Both the position numbers and the translations under genes were made by a program. From Clostridiales bacterium (GTDB lineage: Bacteria; Bacillota; Clostridia; Oscillospirales; Acutalibacteraceae), in NCBI GenBank assembly GCA_022799115.1, contig JAAWNT010000004.1, positions 1 through 64,000 of the forward strand: a stretch of DNA of 64,000 nucleotides, written 5' to 3'. Of the stretch, positions 26,144 to 35,256 are shown in pieces. Numbering within the stretch: position 1 is the first letter of the stretch; each line of letters begins with the position of its first letter. The notes below the pieces were generated by a model. It had not been told where the DNA came from, made no database searches, and saw nothing but the letters and a program-made list of their open reading frames with translations.

Positions 26144-27067
26144 ATGACTAGGAAAATCCGCTCAAAATTTAGAAGACAATTATCCATATCTTTGTTTTTG
26201 TGCGTTTGTATATTGATAATTGCTGTCGTGCTGTTTGGCGGTCTTATGAAAAATCAAAGCAAACCTTGTGACACCCGTGTGGATAGTGGAACTTCAACGG
26301 TATCCCAGGTGGAAAGTCAGGAGACGGAGGGGGTGTTTTCCATACAATCCGGAATAGAGAGCAGAGATCCGGAGTCTTCCCCAAAGGCCCAGGAAACAGT
26401 CAACAGCTATATTGATAAAGATAGATCCGATAACTGGAGTACCAATGAAAACGTGGAAACCGAGGTCAGCTATATGATTGACGTTCCATATCTTACCCAA
26501 CAGGGAATTTACCCCTCCGGATGCGAGGTAGTAAGCGCCACCATGGTGCTGCGTTATTGGGGGCTTTCGATCTCTATCCAGGATTATATTAATCATTATC
26601 TGGAGATTGAGCCTTTTTACCGGAAAAATGGAGTGCTATACGGTCCTGATCCAAACAAGGTGTTTGCGGGCGATCCCTTGGATGAATTCAGCTGCGGCTG
26701 TTATGCGCCTGTTATTGAAAAATCGCTGAACGAAATCCTAGCTGGCAAATGGAAAGCGATTGATACCACAGGTACCCAGCTTGATGAGCTGGCAAAGGGT
26801 TATATTACTAACGATATTCCCGTGATTATTTGGGCTAGTATCGACATGCAGCCTACAAAAAAGGGCAATGTGTGGATCACGGAGGATGGCGAAACGGTTC
26901 AATGGATTACACCGGAACATTGTTTGGTGTTGGTTGGATTTAACCAGTCGGAATACTTCTTGAACGATCCTTATGAAAATAGAGGTCTGGTTCGTTTTCC
27001 CAAAGAAGTGGTGGAAGCTCGTTTTCAAGAGCTTGGTCAGCAGTCTGTAGTAATTATACCTGAGTGA
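26144..27067 (+). CDS. C39-like (YvpB-type) surface peptidase
   Basis: The 307-aa protein has a basic N terminus, one membrane helix (residues 14-35), a Ser/Glu-rich linker, and a C39-type papain-like domain. The catalytic Cys127 lies in YPSGCEVVSATMVLRYWG, His259 in TPEHCLVLVGF and Asp275 in FLNDPY. This domain occurs in secreted, often cell-wall-associated proteases of unknown substrate. It is extracytoplasmic by topology. AGGAGAAAG precedes ATG 26144. The 255-base upstream gap is strongly AT-rich. Confidence 0.88.
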   Translation: MTRKIRSKFRRQLSISLFLCVCILIIAVVLFGGLMKNQSKPCDTRVDSGTSTVSQVESQETEGVFSIQSGIESRDPESSPKAQETVNSYIDKDRSDNWSTNENVETEVSYMIDVPYLTQQGIYPSGCEVVSATMVLRYWGLSISIQDYINHYLEIEPFYRKNGVLYGPDPNKVFAGDPLDEFSCGCYAPVIEKSLNEILAGKWKAIDTTGTQLDELAKGYITNDIPVIIWASIDMQPTKKGNVWITEDGETVQWITPEHCLVLVGFNQSEYFLNDPYENRGLVRFPKEVVEARFQELGQQSVVIIPE

Positions 27068-27122
27068 TAAAATTGATATGTTTATAGAATCTTATTCGTT
27101 ATTAAGTGATATTGCACGAAAG

Positions 27123-27151
27123 TTGCAATGATACAGGGCAAATAATATACT
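27123..27151 (+). promoter_or_regulatory. Candidate promoter of the glycosyltransferase gene
   Basis: TTGCAA (27123-27128), 17 nt, TATACT (27146-27151), 57 nt ahead of the start codon. A second TATACT occurs close by at about 27174. Confidence 0.6.
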
Positions 27152-27208
27152 GGATTATTTCTATCAATGTGGTATACTATTGACATGGATTGATGAAAAA
27201 GGATCTGT

Positions 27209-28189
27209 TTGGAAAGGCAGATGACGCGACGGATGATATCAACGGACCTCTCGGTGATTATACCAATGCGAAATCTTGAACAGGAAATCGCAGGAATCAT
27301 GCGCAGTGCGGCAGATCAGGTATCTGGGCTGAATGTGGAATTTATTGTGGTGGATATGGGTTCCTCCGACCGTGGAATCCTGGAGGCATTATCTGTTATC
27401 AAGGAGTCTAAGCTTACAGGGTATGTAGTACAGAATGGAAAAGGTACCATTGGAGCTGCCTTTAACACGGGAATATATAAAGCCTCCGGAGAATATATTA
27501 CGTTTTTATTTCCACGGAGGCTGTACCGCGATTTTATTGTGGGATATTATCAGGATGCCAAAGACACCAACGGGGATATCGTTTATGGAATCCCGGCGGG
27601 AGAGCGGTTCATCTGTGGAACAGGACCTGCCAGCGTTCGAAACGGCAGTGAAGTATTATTGGATTTACTACGCGCGGAGCAGACCATTGATATCGGCGCC
27701 GTGATGCTCAAACGAAGCTTTCTTTTGGATCAGCATGTGCTGTTTACAGAGGATTGCAGCTTTGGTTATTCGGAAGAGTTTATTATGAGCGCTCTGCTTC
27801 GTACCAGAAATGCAGTCAAATCCAATACCTTACTAATCCGGGACAAGGTATATCAGGTAAAGGGAAAAGCCATAAAACCTACCGGCGCGCAGTATATGGA
27901 GCGGGTAGAGGCGTTAAAGCGGGTGTATGACGCCGTTTTACTACATCATAAATCCAACACCAAGCTAATTCATTGTTTTGTTCAAGAAAAGCTTCCCGAT
28001 GCGGTGCTTTCCTGCGTGGACACCTTGCTGGATGAGGGGATGGGATATAATGCTGTTCGGGGAATTTTGCGGGTAAACGGATATGAAGAACTGCTGTGTA
28101 CCGGCAAGCAGACAGGCCGCCGTTTGCGTAAGCGCGTTCATATTTGGAAGGTACTTCCGTGGATGTATAAATCGCGAAGTCAAAGTTGA
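27209..28189 (+). CDS. Family 2-like glycosyltransferase, metal motif altered
   Basis: The N-terminal half has the GT-A fold of family 2: LSVIIPMRNLEQEI, then EFIVVDMGSSDRG and IGAAFNTGIYKASGEYITFL. In this family the last strand normally runs into a DxD metal site; here it reads FPRRLYRD, so the acidic motif seems lost. The C-terminal half (about residues 210-326) is helical. The donor and acceptor are unknown, and activity is uncertain. TTG 27209 follows AAAAAGGA by 5 nt; ATGs at 27221 and 27233 are alternatives. A terminator ends the unit. Confidence 0.8.
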   Translation: MERQMTRRMISTDLSVIIPMRNLEQEIAGIMRSAADQVSGLNVEFIVVDMGSSDRGILEALSVIKESKLTGYVVQNGKGTIGAAFNTGIYKASGEYITFLFPRRLYRDFIVGYYQDAKDTNGDIVYGIPAGERFICGTGPASVRNGSEVLLDLLRAEQTIDIGAVMLKRSFLLDQHVLFTEDCSFGYSEEFIMSALLRTRNAVKSNTLLIRDKVYQVKGKAIKPTGAQYMERVEALKRVYDAVLLHHKSNTKLIHCFVQEKLPDAVLSCVDTLLDEGMGYNAVRGILRVNGYEELLCTGKQTGRRLRKRVHIWKVLPWMYKSRSQS

Positions 28190-28246
28190 GCCGGAATAGA
28201 AGCAGCTTTTTTCCTGGTGAATGCAGGAAACGGAAAGCAAATAGTG

Positions 28247-28276
28247 AGAGGTGTGCCGACAACACACCTCTTTTTT
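28247..28276 (+). terminator. Intrinsic terminator
   Basis: AGAGGTGTG pairs with CACACCTCT over 9 bp, followed by a T-run. It separates the glycosyltransferase from miaB. Confidence 0.9.
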
Positions 28277-28287
28277 CTCTTTTATTC

Positions 28288-28316
28288 TTGAACTAAAACA
28301 AAGGTTATGATAAAAT
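28288..28316 (+). promoter_or_regulatory. Promoter of the miaB operon
   Basis: TTGAAC (28288-28293), 17 nt, TAAAAT (28311-28316). A second AT-rich hexamer TATAAT overlaps slightly downstream. Confidence 0.65.
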
Positions 28317-28389
28317 AATATAATATCAGTCAGAATTTGTTCGTATGGCGAAGCGCCGGAATGTTTTTTATATTGGGAGGGTTATCTTT

Positions 28390-29805
28390 TTGACCGATTT
28401 CGAGTTTCTGCAGGATGGCCTAAAGGACCAGCAGGGCTATATGCAGATGGTACAGTCCATCATGGAGGTGCGCGCCCGGGGGGCCCAGCCTCTTGCTTAT
28501 ATCCGCACTTATGGGTGCCAGCAAAACGTTTCCGACGGGGAAAAAATCAAAGGAATGCTTCAGCAGATGGGATATTCCTTTACCGAGCGGGAAGAGGATG
28601 CGGATTTGATTTTGTTTAATACCTGTGCGGTGCGGGAACATGCGGAAGATCGTGTGTTCGGCAATGTGGGGGCTTTGAAAAACATCAAGCGACGGCATCC
28701 TTCCATGCTTATCGCGCTGTGTGGCTGTATGATGGAACAGGAACATGTGGCCGAACGTATCCGCAAGAGTTTTCCTTTTGTAAATTTGGTGTTCGGCACC
28801 CACTCTCTGCATCGTTTCCCCAAACTTCTTTATGAAGCGCTGTTTACCGGAAAACGCGTCGTAGAACGGGGCGTGGACGATCACACGATTGTCGAGGGCC
28901 TTCCGGTGCGCCGGGACGGGGAGTTTAAGGCTTGGCTGCCCATTATGTATGGCTGCGACAACTTTTGTTCTTACTGTGTTGTTCCCCATGTGCGTGGTCG
29001 TGAGCGCAGCAGGCAGCCTCAGGCGGTGCTTCGCGAGGCCGAAGAATTGATCCGCTCTGGATATCGGGACATCACCCTGTTGGGACAAAATGTCAACTCG
29101 TATGGTAAAAATTTAGAACAGCCAGTTAATTTCTCCCAACTGCTGGGTGAGATCGACCGGATTCCTGGGAACTATTGGCTGCGATTCATGACTTCTCATC
29201 CCAAAGACGCCACTCAGGAGATGATCGACACGATGGCCTCGGGAAAGCATATCTGTCATCACCTGCATCTGCCTTTTCAATCCGGAAGCAACCGGGTGCT
29301 AAAGGAGATGAACCGGCGGTATACCCGTGAAAAATATCAGGAGATGATCTTGTACGCCAAGAGCAAGATGCCCGATCTCTCTCTGACCAGCGACGTAATC
29401 GTTGGCTTTCCCGGCGAAACCTATGAAGATTTTCAGGAAACCTTGTCGTTGATTCGGGAGGTGGAATTTACTTCGCTGTTTACCTTTATTTTTTCACCAC
29501 GGGTGGGCACTCCGGCGGCCAGTATGGACGATCCGGTGCCCTATGAGGAAAAATCGGCTTGGTTCCGCGAGTTGTTAAACGTGCAGGAGGAAATCGCGGC
29601 AAAGCGGTGCGCCTCTCTGGTGGGACAGGAGCTTACGGTCCTGGTGGAAGAAAAGACGGGAAAAGACGGAGAATTATCCGGGCGTACGCAGGGAAACATG
29701 ATTGTGGAGTTTCCTGGGGATCCCTCTGACATCGGACGCTTTATCAAAGTGAAGGTGACTCAGGCGAGAAATTGGATCTTAAAGGGAGAGCCGGCGGAAC
29801 AATAA
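28390..29805 (+). CDS. miaB: tRNA-2-methylthio-N6-dimethylallyladenosine synthase
   Basis: MiaB adds the methylthio group to i6A37 in tRNAs reading UNN codons. The three N-terminal cluster cysteines are in RTYGCQQN, FNTCAVREH and LCGCMMEQ; the radical-SAM CxxxCxxC is GCDNFCSYCVVPHVRGRERS. A TRAM domain ends the protein. TTG 28390 has GGGAGGG 8 nt upstream, so the 471-aa form is preferred over the longer frame from 28345. It acts after MiaA, encoded 5.4 kb downstream. Confidence 0.95.
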   Translation: MTDFEFLQDGLKDQQGYMQMVQSIMEVRARGAQPLAYIRTYGCQQNVSDGEKIKGMLQQMGYSFTEREEDADLILFNTCAVREHAEDRVFGNVGALKNIKRRHPSMLIALCGCMMEQEHVAERIRKSFPFVNLVFGTHSLHRFPKLLYEALFTGKRVVERGVDDHTIVEGLPVRRDGEFKAWLPIMYGCDNFCSYCVVPHVRGRERSRQPQAVLREAEELIRSGYRDITLLGQNVNSYGKNLEQPVNFSQLLGEIDRIPGNYWLRFMTSHPKDATQEMIDTMASGKHICHHLHLPFQSGSNRVLKEMNRRYTREKYQEMILYAKSKMPDLSLTSDVIVGFPGETYEDFQETLSLIREVEFTSLFTFIFSPRVGTPAASMDDPVPYEEKSAWFRELLNVQEEIAAKRCASLVGQELTVLVEEKTGKDGELSGRTQGNMIVEFPGDPSDIGRFIKVKVTQARNWILKGEPAEQ

Positions 29806-29836
29806 AAAATGTGATTGAAAATTTAGGAGGATTATT

Positions 29837-30241
29837 ATGGATATTATTGAACTGGCGCGTCAGATCGGTAAAGAAATTCAGCAGGATGAACGGTATCTCA
29901 ATCTGCAAAAGGCGGAGAAGAGCAGCGACAGCGATCAACAGTTGCAGGATTTGATCGGTGATTTCAATTTGAAAAGAATGGCCATCAACAATGAGGCGCA
30001 AAAGGAGAACCGGGACGAAGAGAAGCTGCAAAAACTGAATCAGGAGCTGCGGGAATGCTATTCCACTGTGATGCAAAATCCCAATATGATCGCCTATCAA
30101 GCGGCAAAACAGGAGATGGAAGATCTCTTGAAAAGGGTAAACGCCATTATCATGCAGAGCGCAGAGGGAGAAGATCCCGAAACCACCGACTACGTGGAAT
30201 CCTGCGGAGGAAACTGCGGCAGCTGCGGCGGCTGCCATTGA
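29837..30241 (+). CDS. YlbF/YmcA family protein with Cys-rich tail
   Basis: The 134-aa helical protein belongs to the YlbF/YmcA (DUF964) family. In B. subtilis YlbF, YmcA and YaaT form a complex carrying iron-sulfur clusters that acts in RNA processing by RNase Y. The helical core (LQDLIGDFNLKRMAINNEAQ) is followed by a tail with five cysteines in 11 residues (CGGNCGSCGGCH has four CxxC-like spacings). It lies between miaB and mutS, with GGAGG upstream of ATG 29837. Confidence 0.9.
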   Translation: MDIIELARQIGKEIQQDERYLNLQKAEKSSDSDQQLQDLIGDFNLKRMAINNEAQKENRDEEKLQKLNQELRECYSTVMQNPNMIAYQAAKQEMEDLLKRVNAIIMQSAEGEDPETTDYVESCGGNCGSCGGCH

Positions 30242-30256
30242 TGAAGGAATTCAGCA

Positions 30257-30290
30257 GGGTGCGGAGCGTTAGCTCCGCCCTTGTTTGTTA
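30257..30290 (+). terminator. Terminator-like hairpin after ylbF
   Basis: GCGGAGC pairs with GCTCCGC around GTTA, extended by flanking GG/CC, with CTTGTTTGTT following. The tail is not a pure T-run, so it may be partial. Confidence 0.65.
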
Positions 30291-30461
30291 TAGGGCGTAT
30301 TTGAGACTGATGGTATTTTGATTAGCAATTAAAGCAAAGCTTATGATGGATATCTGTAAAAAGTTATTTAGTAGCCGCAAAGCTCGGCGGCGGGCGCACT
30401 CCTGGTCGTGGAAAGGCTATGCCCTAAAAAACAGAGCGAAAAGGTAAGGGAGCGATTACAT

Positions 30462-33077
30462 ATGGCGCAGCTTTCCCCCATGATGCAGCAATATTTAAAA
30501 ATGAAAGAACAATACCCCAACACGATTCTGTTTTTCCGTCTGGGCGACTTTTATGAAATGTTTTTTGATGACGCCAGAACCGCATCCAAGGAGCTGGAGC
30601 TCACCCTGACCGGACGGGATTGTGGGCAGGAGGAGCGCGCGCCTATGTGCGGCGTTCCCTATCACAGCAGCGAGGGTTACATTGCCCGGCTGGTAGCCAA
30701 GGGCTATAAGGTGGCGATCTGCGAACAAATGGAAGACCCCGCCACAGCCAAGGGGATTGTCAAACGGGATATCATCCGCGTGGTCACCCCGGGAACCGTA
30801 ATGGAAGGCAGTATGCTGGACGAGGCGAAAAACAACTTTATCTGTTCTTTGTTCGCCCGGGGTAATAAAGTGGGAATTTGCTTTTGCGATATTTCCACCG
30901 GTGAACTATATGCCACCCGGTTGGAGGAAAAAGATGCGGAGAACGCCGTAAAAAACGAGATGGGACGCTTCCGTCCCCGTGAGATCCTCATTGGCGGGGA
31001 CGCAATTAAAATGAAAAGCCTGCCCTCTTTTATCCGGGATCGTTTGAGCGCCAGCGTAGAGATGCTGGAGGATTCCCTTTATAGATATGATTCCTGTTCC
31101 GCCACTGTGCTTCGACAATTCGGTAAACAGTCGGTGGAACAGCTGGGCCTTGATGGCAAAGAGGAAACCGTGTGCTGCTTGGGCGCTTTGCTTGATTATC
31201 TCAAGGATACCCAGAAAACCGGGTTGGAACGGATCAATCTGGTGGATGTATACAGCGGCGCTCAGTTCATGCAGCTGGATCTTAACACGCGGCGAAACCT
31301 GGAACTGTTGGAAACCATGCGCAGCAAAGAAAAAAGAGGTTCCCTGTTGTGGGTATTGGACCGCACCAAAACAGCCATGGGTAAGCGGCTTATTAGGACG
31401 TGGATTGAACAGCCGTTGGTGAGCTGCACACAGATTCTCCGTAGGCAGAACGCGGTGGAAGAACTGTTGGAAAATGTTATCATGCGGGGAGCCGTTGCGG
31501 AACAGCTGGGCGGAGTATTCGACATCGAGCGTCTGATGACCCGGATTGTATATGGCTCAGCAAACGGCAGAGAGCTGCGATCGTTGTCCAGCACTCTTCA
31601 GAAACTTCCCGAGTTAAAAATGGCTTTGGAAGGAGCCGGTTCGGCAATGCTTTCCGGGATTTGCCAAGGCATCGACCCACTGGAGGATATCCGTACTCTG
31701 ATTGAAGAAGCCATTGTGGAAGATCCGCCTTTTTCCGTGCGGGAAGGCGGCATTATCAAGCAGGGCTATCATTCGGAGATTGACATGCTTCGGGGAGATA
31801 TGAACGACGGCAAAGGGGTGATTGCCCGCATTGAAGCTCAGGAACGAGAAAAGACGGGAATCCCCAAACTAAAAGTTGGATACAACCGGGTGTTCGGTTA
31901 CTATATTGAGGTCACCAATTCCTATAAAGAGCAGGTGCCCCCCAGTTATATCCGCAAGCAGACCCTGACCAATTGCGAACGTTACATCACCCAGGAACTG
32001 AAAGACTTGGAGGGCCGTATTTTGGGGGCCAAGGACCGGGTGGTGCAGCTGGAATATCAGGTGTTTGACGATATCCGGCGCCGGGTGGCTGAGCAGCTTA
32101 GCCGGGTGCAGCAGACCGCGCGGGCCATCGCCCGGCTGGACGTGCTGTGTTCTTTTGCGCAGGTGGCGGAGAGCAACGGTTACTGCCGTCCTTTGGTCAA
32201 TATGGACGGCCGCGTGGTACTCAAGGAAAGCCGCCATCCCGTAGTGGAGGTGTTGCTGGACGGCGCTCCTTTTGTGCCAAATGATGTGCTGCTGGATCTT
32301 CATGACAATCGGGTTGCTATCATTACAGGACCCAACATGGCGGGAAAATCCACCTATATGCGCCAGGCGGCGCTGATTGTGCTGATGGCGCAAATCGGCA
32401 GCTTTGTCCCCGCCGCTTCTGCGGAAATCGGGATCATAGACAGTATTTTCACTAGAGTAGGAGCTTCGGATGATTTGGCGTCCGGACAGTCTACCTTTAT
32501 GGTGGAAATGAATGAAGTGGCCCACATTTTAAAAAACGCAACCAACCGCAGCCTGTTGGTGCTGGACGAAATTGGTAGAGGGACTTCTACCTTTGACGGC
32601 ATGAGCATTGCCAGAGCGGTGTTGGAATATGTAGCCGATAAACGCAAATTAGGGGCAAAGACGCTATTTGCCACCCATTATCATGAGCTGACCGCGCTGG
32701 AGGATTTGCTCTCAGGCGTTAAGAATTATAACATCGCGGTGAAAAAGCGAGGCGATGACATCACCTTTTTGCGGCGGATCGTGCCCGGAGGCGCGGACGA
32801 CAGTTATGGCATTGAGGTGGCGAAGCTGGCGGGTATCCCGGACTGGGTGGTAAACCGGGCCAAGCAGGTGCTTAAGGAGCTGGAAGGCGAGGAGAAAGAG
32901 GATCAGGCTGCTGTAAAACCCTTGGTAAAACAACAGCCGCAGGAGCACCTTCAGATTTCCATGTTGCCGCAGGCGGGGGACGTTGTTGTGCAAAAGTTAA
33001 AGGATCTGGACGTAAATACTCTGACCCCTATCGAAGCTATGAACACCCTGTTCGAACTTTCCAAGTTGGTGAAGTAG
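30462..33077 (+). CDS. mutS: DNA mismatch repair protein MutS
   Basis: MutS recognises mismatches and recruits MutL. The 871-aa protein has the mismatch-binding domain with the Phe-x-Glu wedge (RLGDFYEMFFDDA), connector, lever and clamp domains, and the C-terminal ATPase with GPNMAGKSTYMRQ (base 32330 onward), Walker B LLVLDEIGRGTSTFDG, and FATHYHEL. ATG 30462 has TAAGGGAG 9 nt upstream; the longer frame from 30408 has none. It is followed by mutL after 150 nt. Confidence 0.97.
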   Translation: MAQLSPMMQQYLKMKEQYPNTILFFRLGDFYEMFFDDARTASKELELTLTGRDCGQEERAPMCGVPYHSSEGYIARLVAKGYKVAICEQMEDPATAKGIVKRDIIRVVTPGTVMEGSMLDEAKNNFICSLFARGNKVGICFCDISTGELYATRLEEKDAENAVKNEMGRFRPREILIGGDAIKMKSLPSFIRDRLSASVEMLEDSLYRYDSCSATVLRQFGKQSVEQLGLDGKEETVCCLGALLDYLKDTQKTGLERINLVDVYSGAQFMQLDLNTRRNLELLETMRSKEKRGSLLWVLDRTKTAMGKRLIRTWIEQPLVSCTQILRRQNAVEELLENVIMRGAVAEQLGGVFDIERLMTRIVYGSANGRELRSLSSTLQKLPELKMALEGAGSAMLSGICQGIDPLEDIRTLIEEAIVEDPPFSVREGGIIKQGYHSEIDMLRGDMNDGKGVIARIEAQEREKTGIPKLKVGYNRVFGYYIEVTNSYKEQVPPSYIRKQTLTNCERYITQELKDLEGRILGAKDRVVQLEYQVFDDIRRRVAEQLSRVQQTARAIARLDVLCSFAQVAESNGYCRPLVNMDGRVVLKESRHPVVEVLLDGAPFVPNDVLLDLHDNRVAIITGPNMAGKSTYMRQAALIVLMAQIGSFVPAASAEIGIIDSIFTRVGASDDLASGQSTFMVEMNEVAHILKNATNRSLLVLDEIGRGTSTFDGMSIARAVLEYVADKRKLGAKTLFATHYHELTALEDLLSGVKNYNIAVKKRGDDITFLRRIVPGGADDSYGIEVAKLAGIPDWVVNRAKQVLKELEGEEKEDQAAVKPLVKQQPQEHLQISMLPQAGDVVVQKLKDLDVNTLTPIEAMNTLFELSKLVK

Positions 33078-33227
33078 GGGATTACATAATTATATAAGTT
33101 GGAACGATGCTCCTGAGAATCAGAACCGACTTTCTTTGTAGACCAAAAGCTCTTTGTACGAATCGCTCATTCAAACTCGACATAACGGGAAATTTGCAAC
33201 CAATTTGTAAAAAAGGCAGGTGATCCT

Positions 33228-35252
33228 ATGGGCAAAATTCATGTGCTGGATAAACACATCGCAGAATTGATCGCAGCAGGAGAGGTGGTGGAGCGTCCCT
33301 CTTCGGTAATCAAAGAAGTGGTGGAAAACTCCATTGACGCCGGCGCCACCGCCATTACGGTGGAGATTAAGCAGGGCGGGATCACTTTTATGAGGGTGAC
33401 GGACAACGGCTGCGGGATTGCCAGAGAGGATGTATCCAATGCTTTTGTCCGCCATGCAACCAGCAAGGTGCGGGTTCAGGATGACTTGGACCGCATCGGT
33501 ACTCTGGGATTCCGGGGAGAGGCGCTGGCGTCCATCTCCGCAGTGTCCCGGGTGACGCTGCTCACCAGAACTCAGGAGGAGCTGGCGGGAACGCGCTATC
33601 AAATAGAAGGCGGAGAGAGCGAGGAAGGCTGTGAAGATGCGGGCTGTCCCGTGGGCGCCACATTGGTGATTCGAGATTTATTCTACAACACTCCCGCCCG
33701 GATGAAGTTTTTAAAAAAAGACGTATCCGAAGCCAACGCGGTAGCCGGCGTCGTGGACCGTGTTGCGCTGTCCCATCCGGAGATCGCTGTGCGTTTTATT
33801 CGGGATGGAAAAGTTCAGTTAAACACGCCGGGGAATGGTAAGCTTAAGTCCTGCATTTTTGCTGTATACGGAAAAGAGTTTACCGAAGGAATGATTCCGG
33901 TGGATTACTCATTGAATGGGGTTAAAGTGAGCGGATATGTCAGCAAACCGTCGGCGACCCGGCCCAACCGCAGCATGCAGCATTTTTTCATTAACGGCCG
34001 TTATGTGAAAAGCCGCACCGCTATGGTAGCTCTCGAGGAGGGGTTTAAAGGATCCATTATGGTGGGAAAGTTCCCCAGCTGTGTGCTGCATTTGCAATTG
34101 TCCTGCGAAGCGGTAGACGTAAACGTTCATCCTGCAAAGATTGAAGTGCGCTTTATCAACGAACGCCCCATTTTCGAGGCGGTTTATCATGGGGTGAAAT
34201 CCGCGCTGACGGTTGGAGACAGCAGGACTGAGATGCCCTTAAAAGGCGGCCCGGTGATTTATAGTCCTTTACAGGCGAATTTACCGGAAAAGAAGTCTGC
34301 CGCCGAGGTGGTTTTGCCTGTTAAGACCACTGAGCGATCCATTTCGGCAAAGGGACCTCAAGAGGATATGGCGTCTGATCCGCCGATGGAATCTCGCGGG
34401 TCTTTGCAGCTGAAACAAAGAGAAGAGGAGGCTCCGGAGATCTCCATTCCGCCCAGGACGATTTATCAATCAATCCGGGTAAGCGATTGTGCGGGAAGCC
34501 CTTTGGCTTATGCGGACGCCATGCAATTTCGGCATAAAACGGAACCGCCTCCGCCGATTCAAGACCGGACGCCTTCGATTGAAAAGAATTCCGAGGAGCT
34601 TTCGGAGCCTGTCTCCCCAATAGAGGAGCCTGTTGAGAGAGAGCCGGCGATTGTACAGCAAATACCCATGGAACAAGAGGAAAAGAAAACCCGTATAATC
34701 GGCGAGGCGTTTAAAACTTATATTATTGTGGAATATGGCGCGGATCAGTTGCTGCTGATCGATAAACACGCCGCTCATGAGCGGATGCTTTATGAAAAGC
34801 TGAAGAAGGAAAGTGGAAAAAGCTGCGCGCAGATGTTATTGGAACCAGTTCCGGTGACTTTGGACAAGGAGGAATACAGCTCCCTGTTGGAGCAGGCTTC
34901 CCTGTTGGAGCAAGCTGGGTTTGAGGTGGAAGATTTTGGCGGGGGAACGGTGTTGGTGCGCTCTGCGCCTTTGTCGCTGGACGGCACGGATATCGCCTCC
35001 TCTGTTATGGAGATCGCGGGATATTTCCGCGCTCAAAAGCAAGAGGTGAGCACGGAACATTTAGATTGGCTTTATCACAATATTGCCTGTCGGGCAGCGG
35101 TAAAGGCAGGGGTCCGCAGTCAACCGCAGGAACTGATTGATCTGGCCCGTCGTTTGGAAGAGAATCCGGATATCCGATATTGTCCCCATGGCAGGCCGGT
35201 TTCCATCGTTATCAAAAAGAGGGAAATTGAAAAGCAATTTGGCAGGGTGTGA
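33228..35252 (+). CDS. mutL: DNA mismatch repair protein MutL
   Basis: MutL couples MutS to strand removal. The N-terminal GHKL ATPase has VVENSIDAGAT, DNGCGI and GFRGEALASI. After a Pro/Glu-rich linker (about residues 340-480), the C-terminal domain carries the endonuclease motif DKHAAHERMLYE (DQHAxxERxxYE type) and CPHGRP, so this is a nicking MutL as expected in an organism without MutH. An 18-bp in-frame tandem duplication near 34881-34916 gives a repeated SLLEQA. SD AGGTGATCC precedes ATG 33228. Confidence 0.96.
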   Translation: MGKIHVLDKHIAELIAAGEVVERPSSVIKEVVENSIDAGATAITVEIKQGGITFMRVTDNGCGIAREDVSNAFVRHATSKVRVQDDLDRIGTLGFRGEALASISAVSRVTLLTRTQEELAGTRYQIEGGESEEGCEDAGCPVGATLVIRDLFYNTPARMKFLKKDVSEANAVAGVVDRVALSHPEIAVRFIRDGKVQLNTPGNGKLKSCIFAVYGKEFTEGMIPVDYSLNGVKVSGYVSKPSATRPNRSMQHFFINGRYVKSRTAMVALEEGFKGSIMVGKFPSCVLHLQLSCEAVDVNVHPAKIEVRFINERPIFEAVYHGVKSALTVGDSRTEMPLKGGPVIYSPLQANLPEKKSAAEVVLPVKTTERSISAKGPQEDMASDPPMESRGSLQLKQREEEAPEISIPPRTIYQSIRVSDCAGSPLAYADAMQFRHKTEPPPPIQDRTPSIEKNSEELSEPVSPIEEPVEREPAIVQQIPMEQEEKKTRIIGEAFKTYIIVEYGADQLLLIDKHAAHERMLYEKLKKESGKSCAQMLLEPVPVTLDKEEYSSLLEQASLLEQAGFEVEDFGGGTVLVRSAPLSLDGTDIASSVMEIAGYFRAQKQEVSTEHLDWLYHNIACRAAVKAGVRSQPQELIDLARRLEENPDIRYCPHGRPVSIVIKKREIEKQFGRV

Positions 35253-35256
35253 GAAA

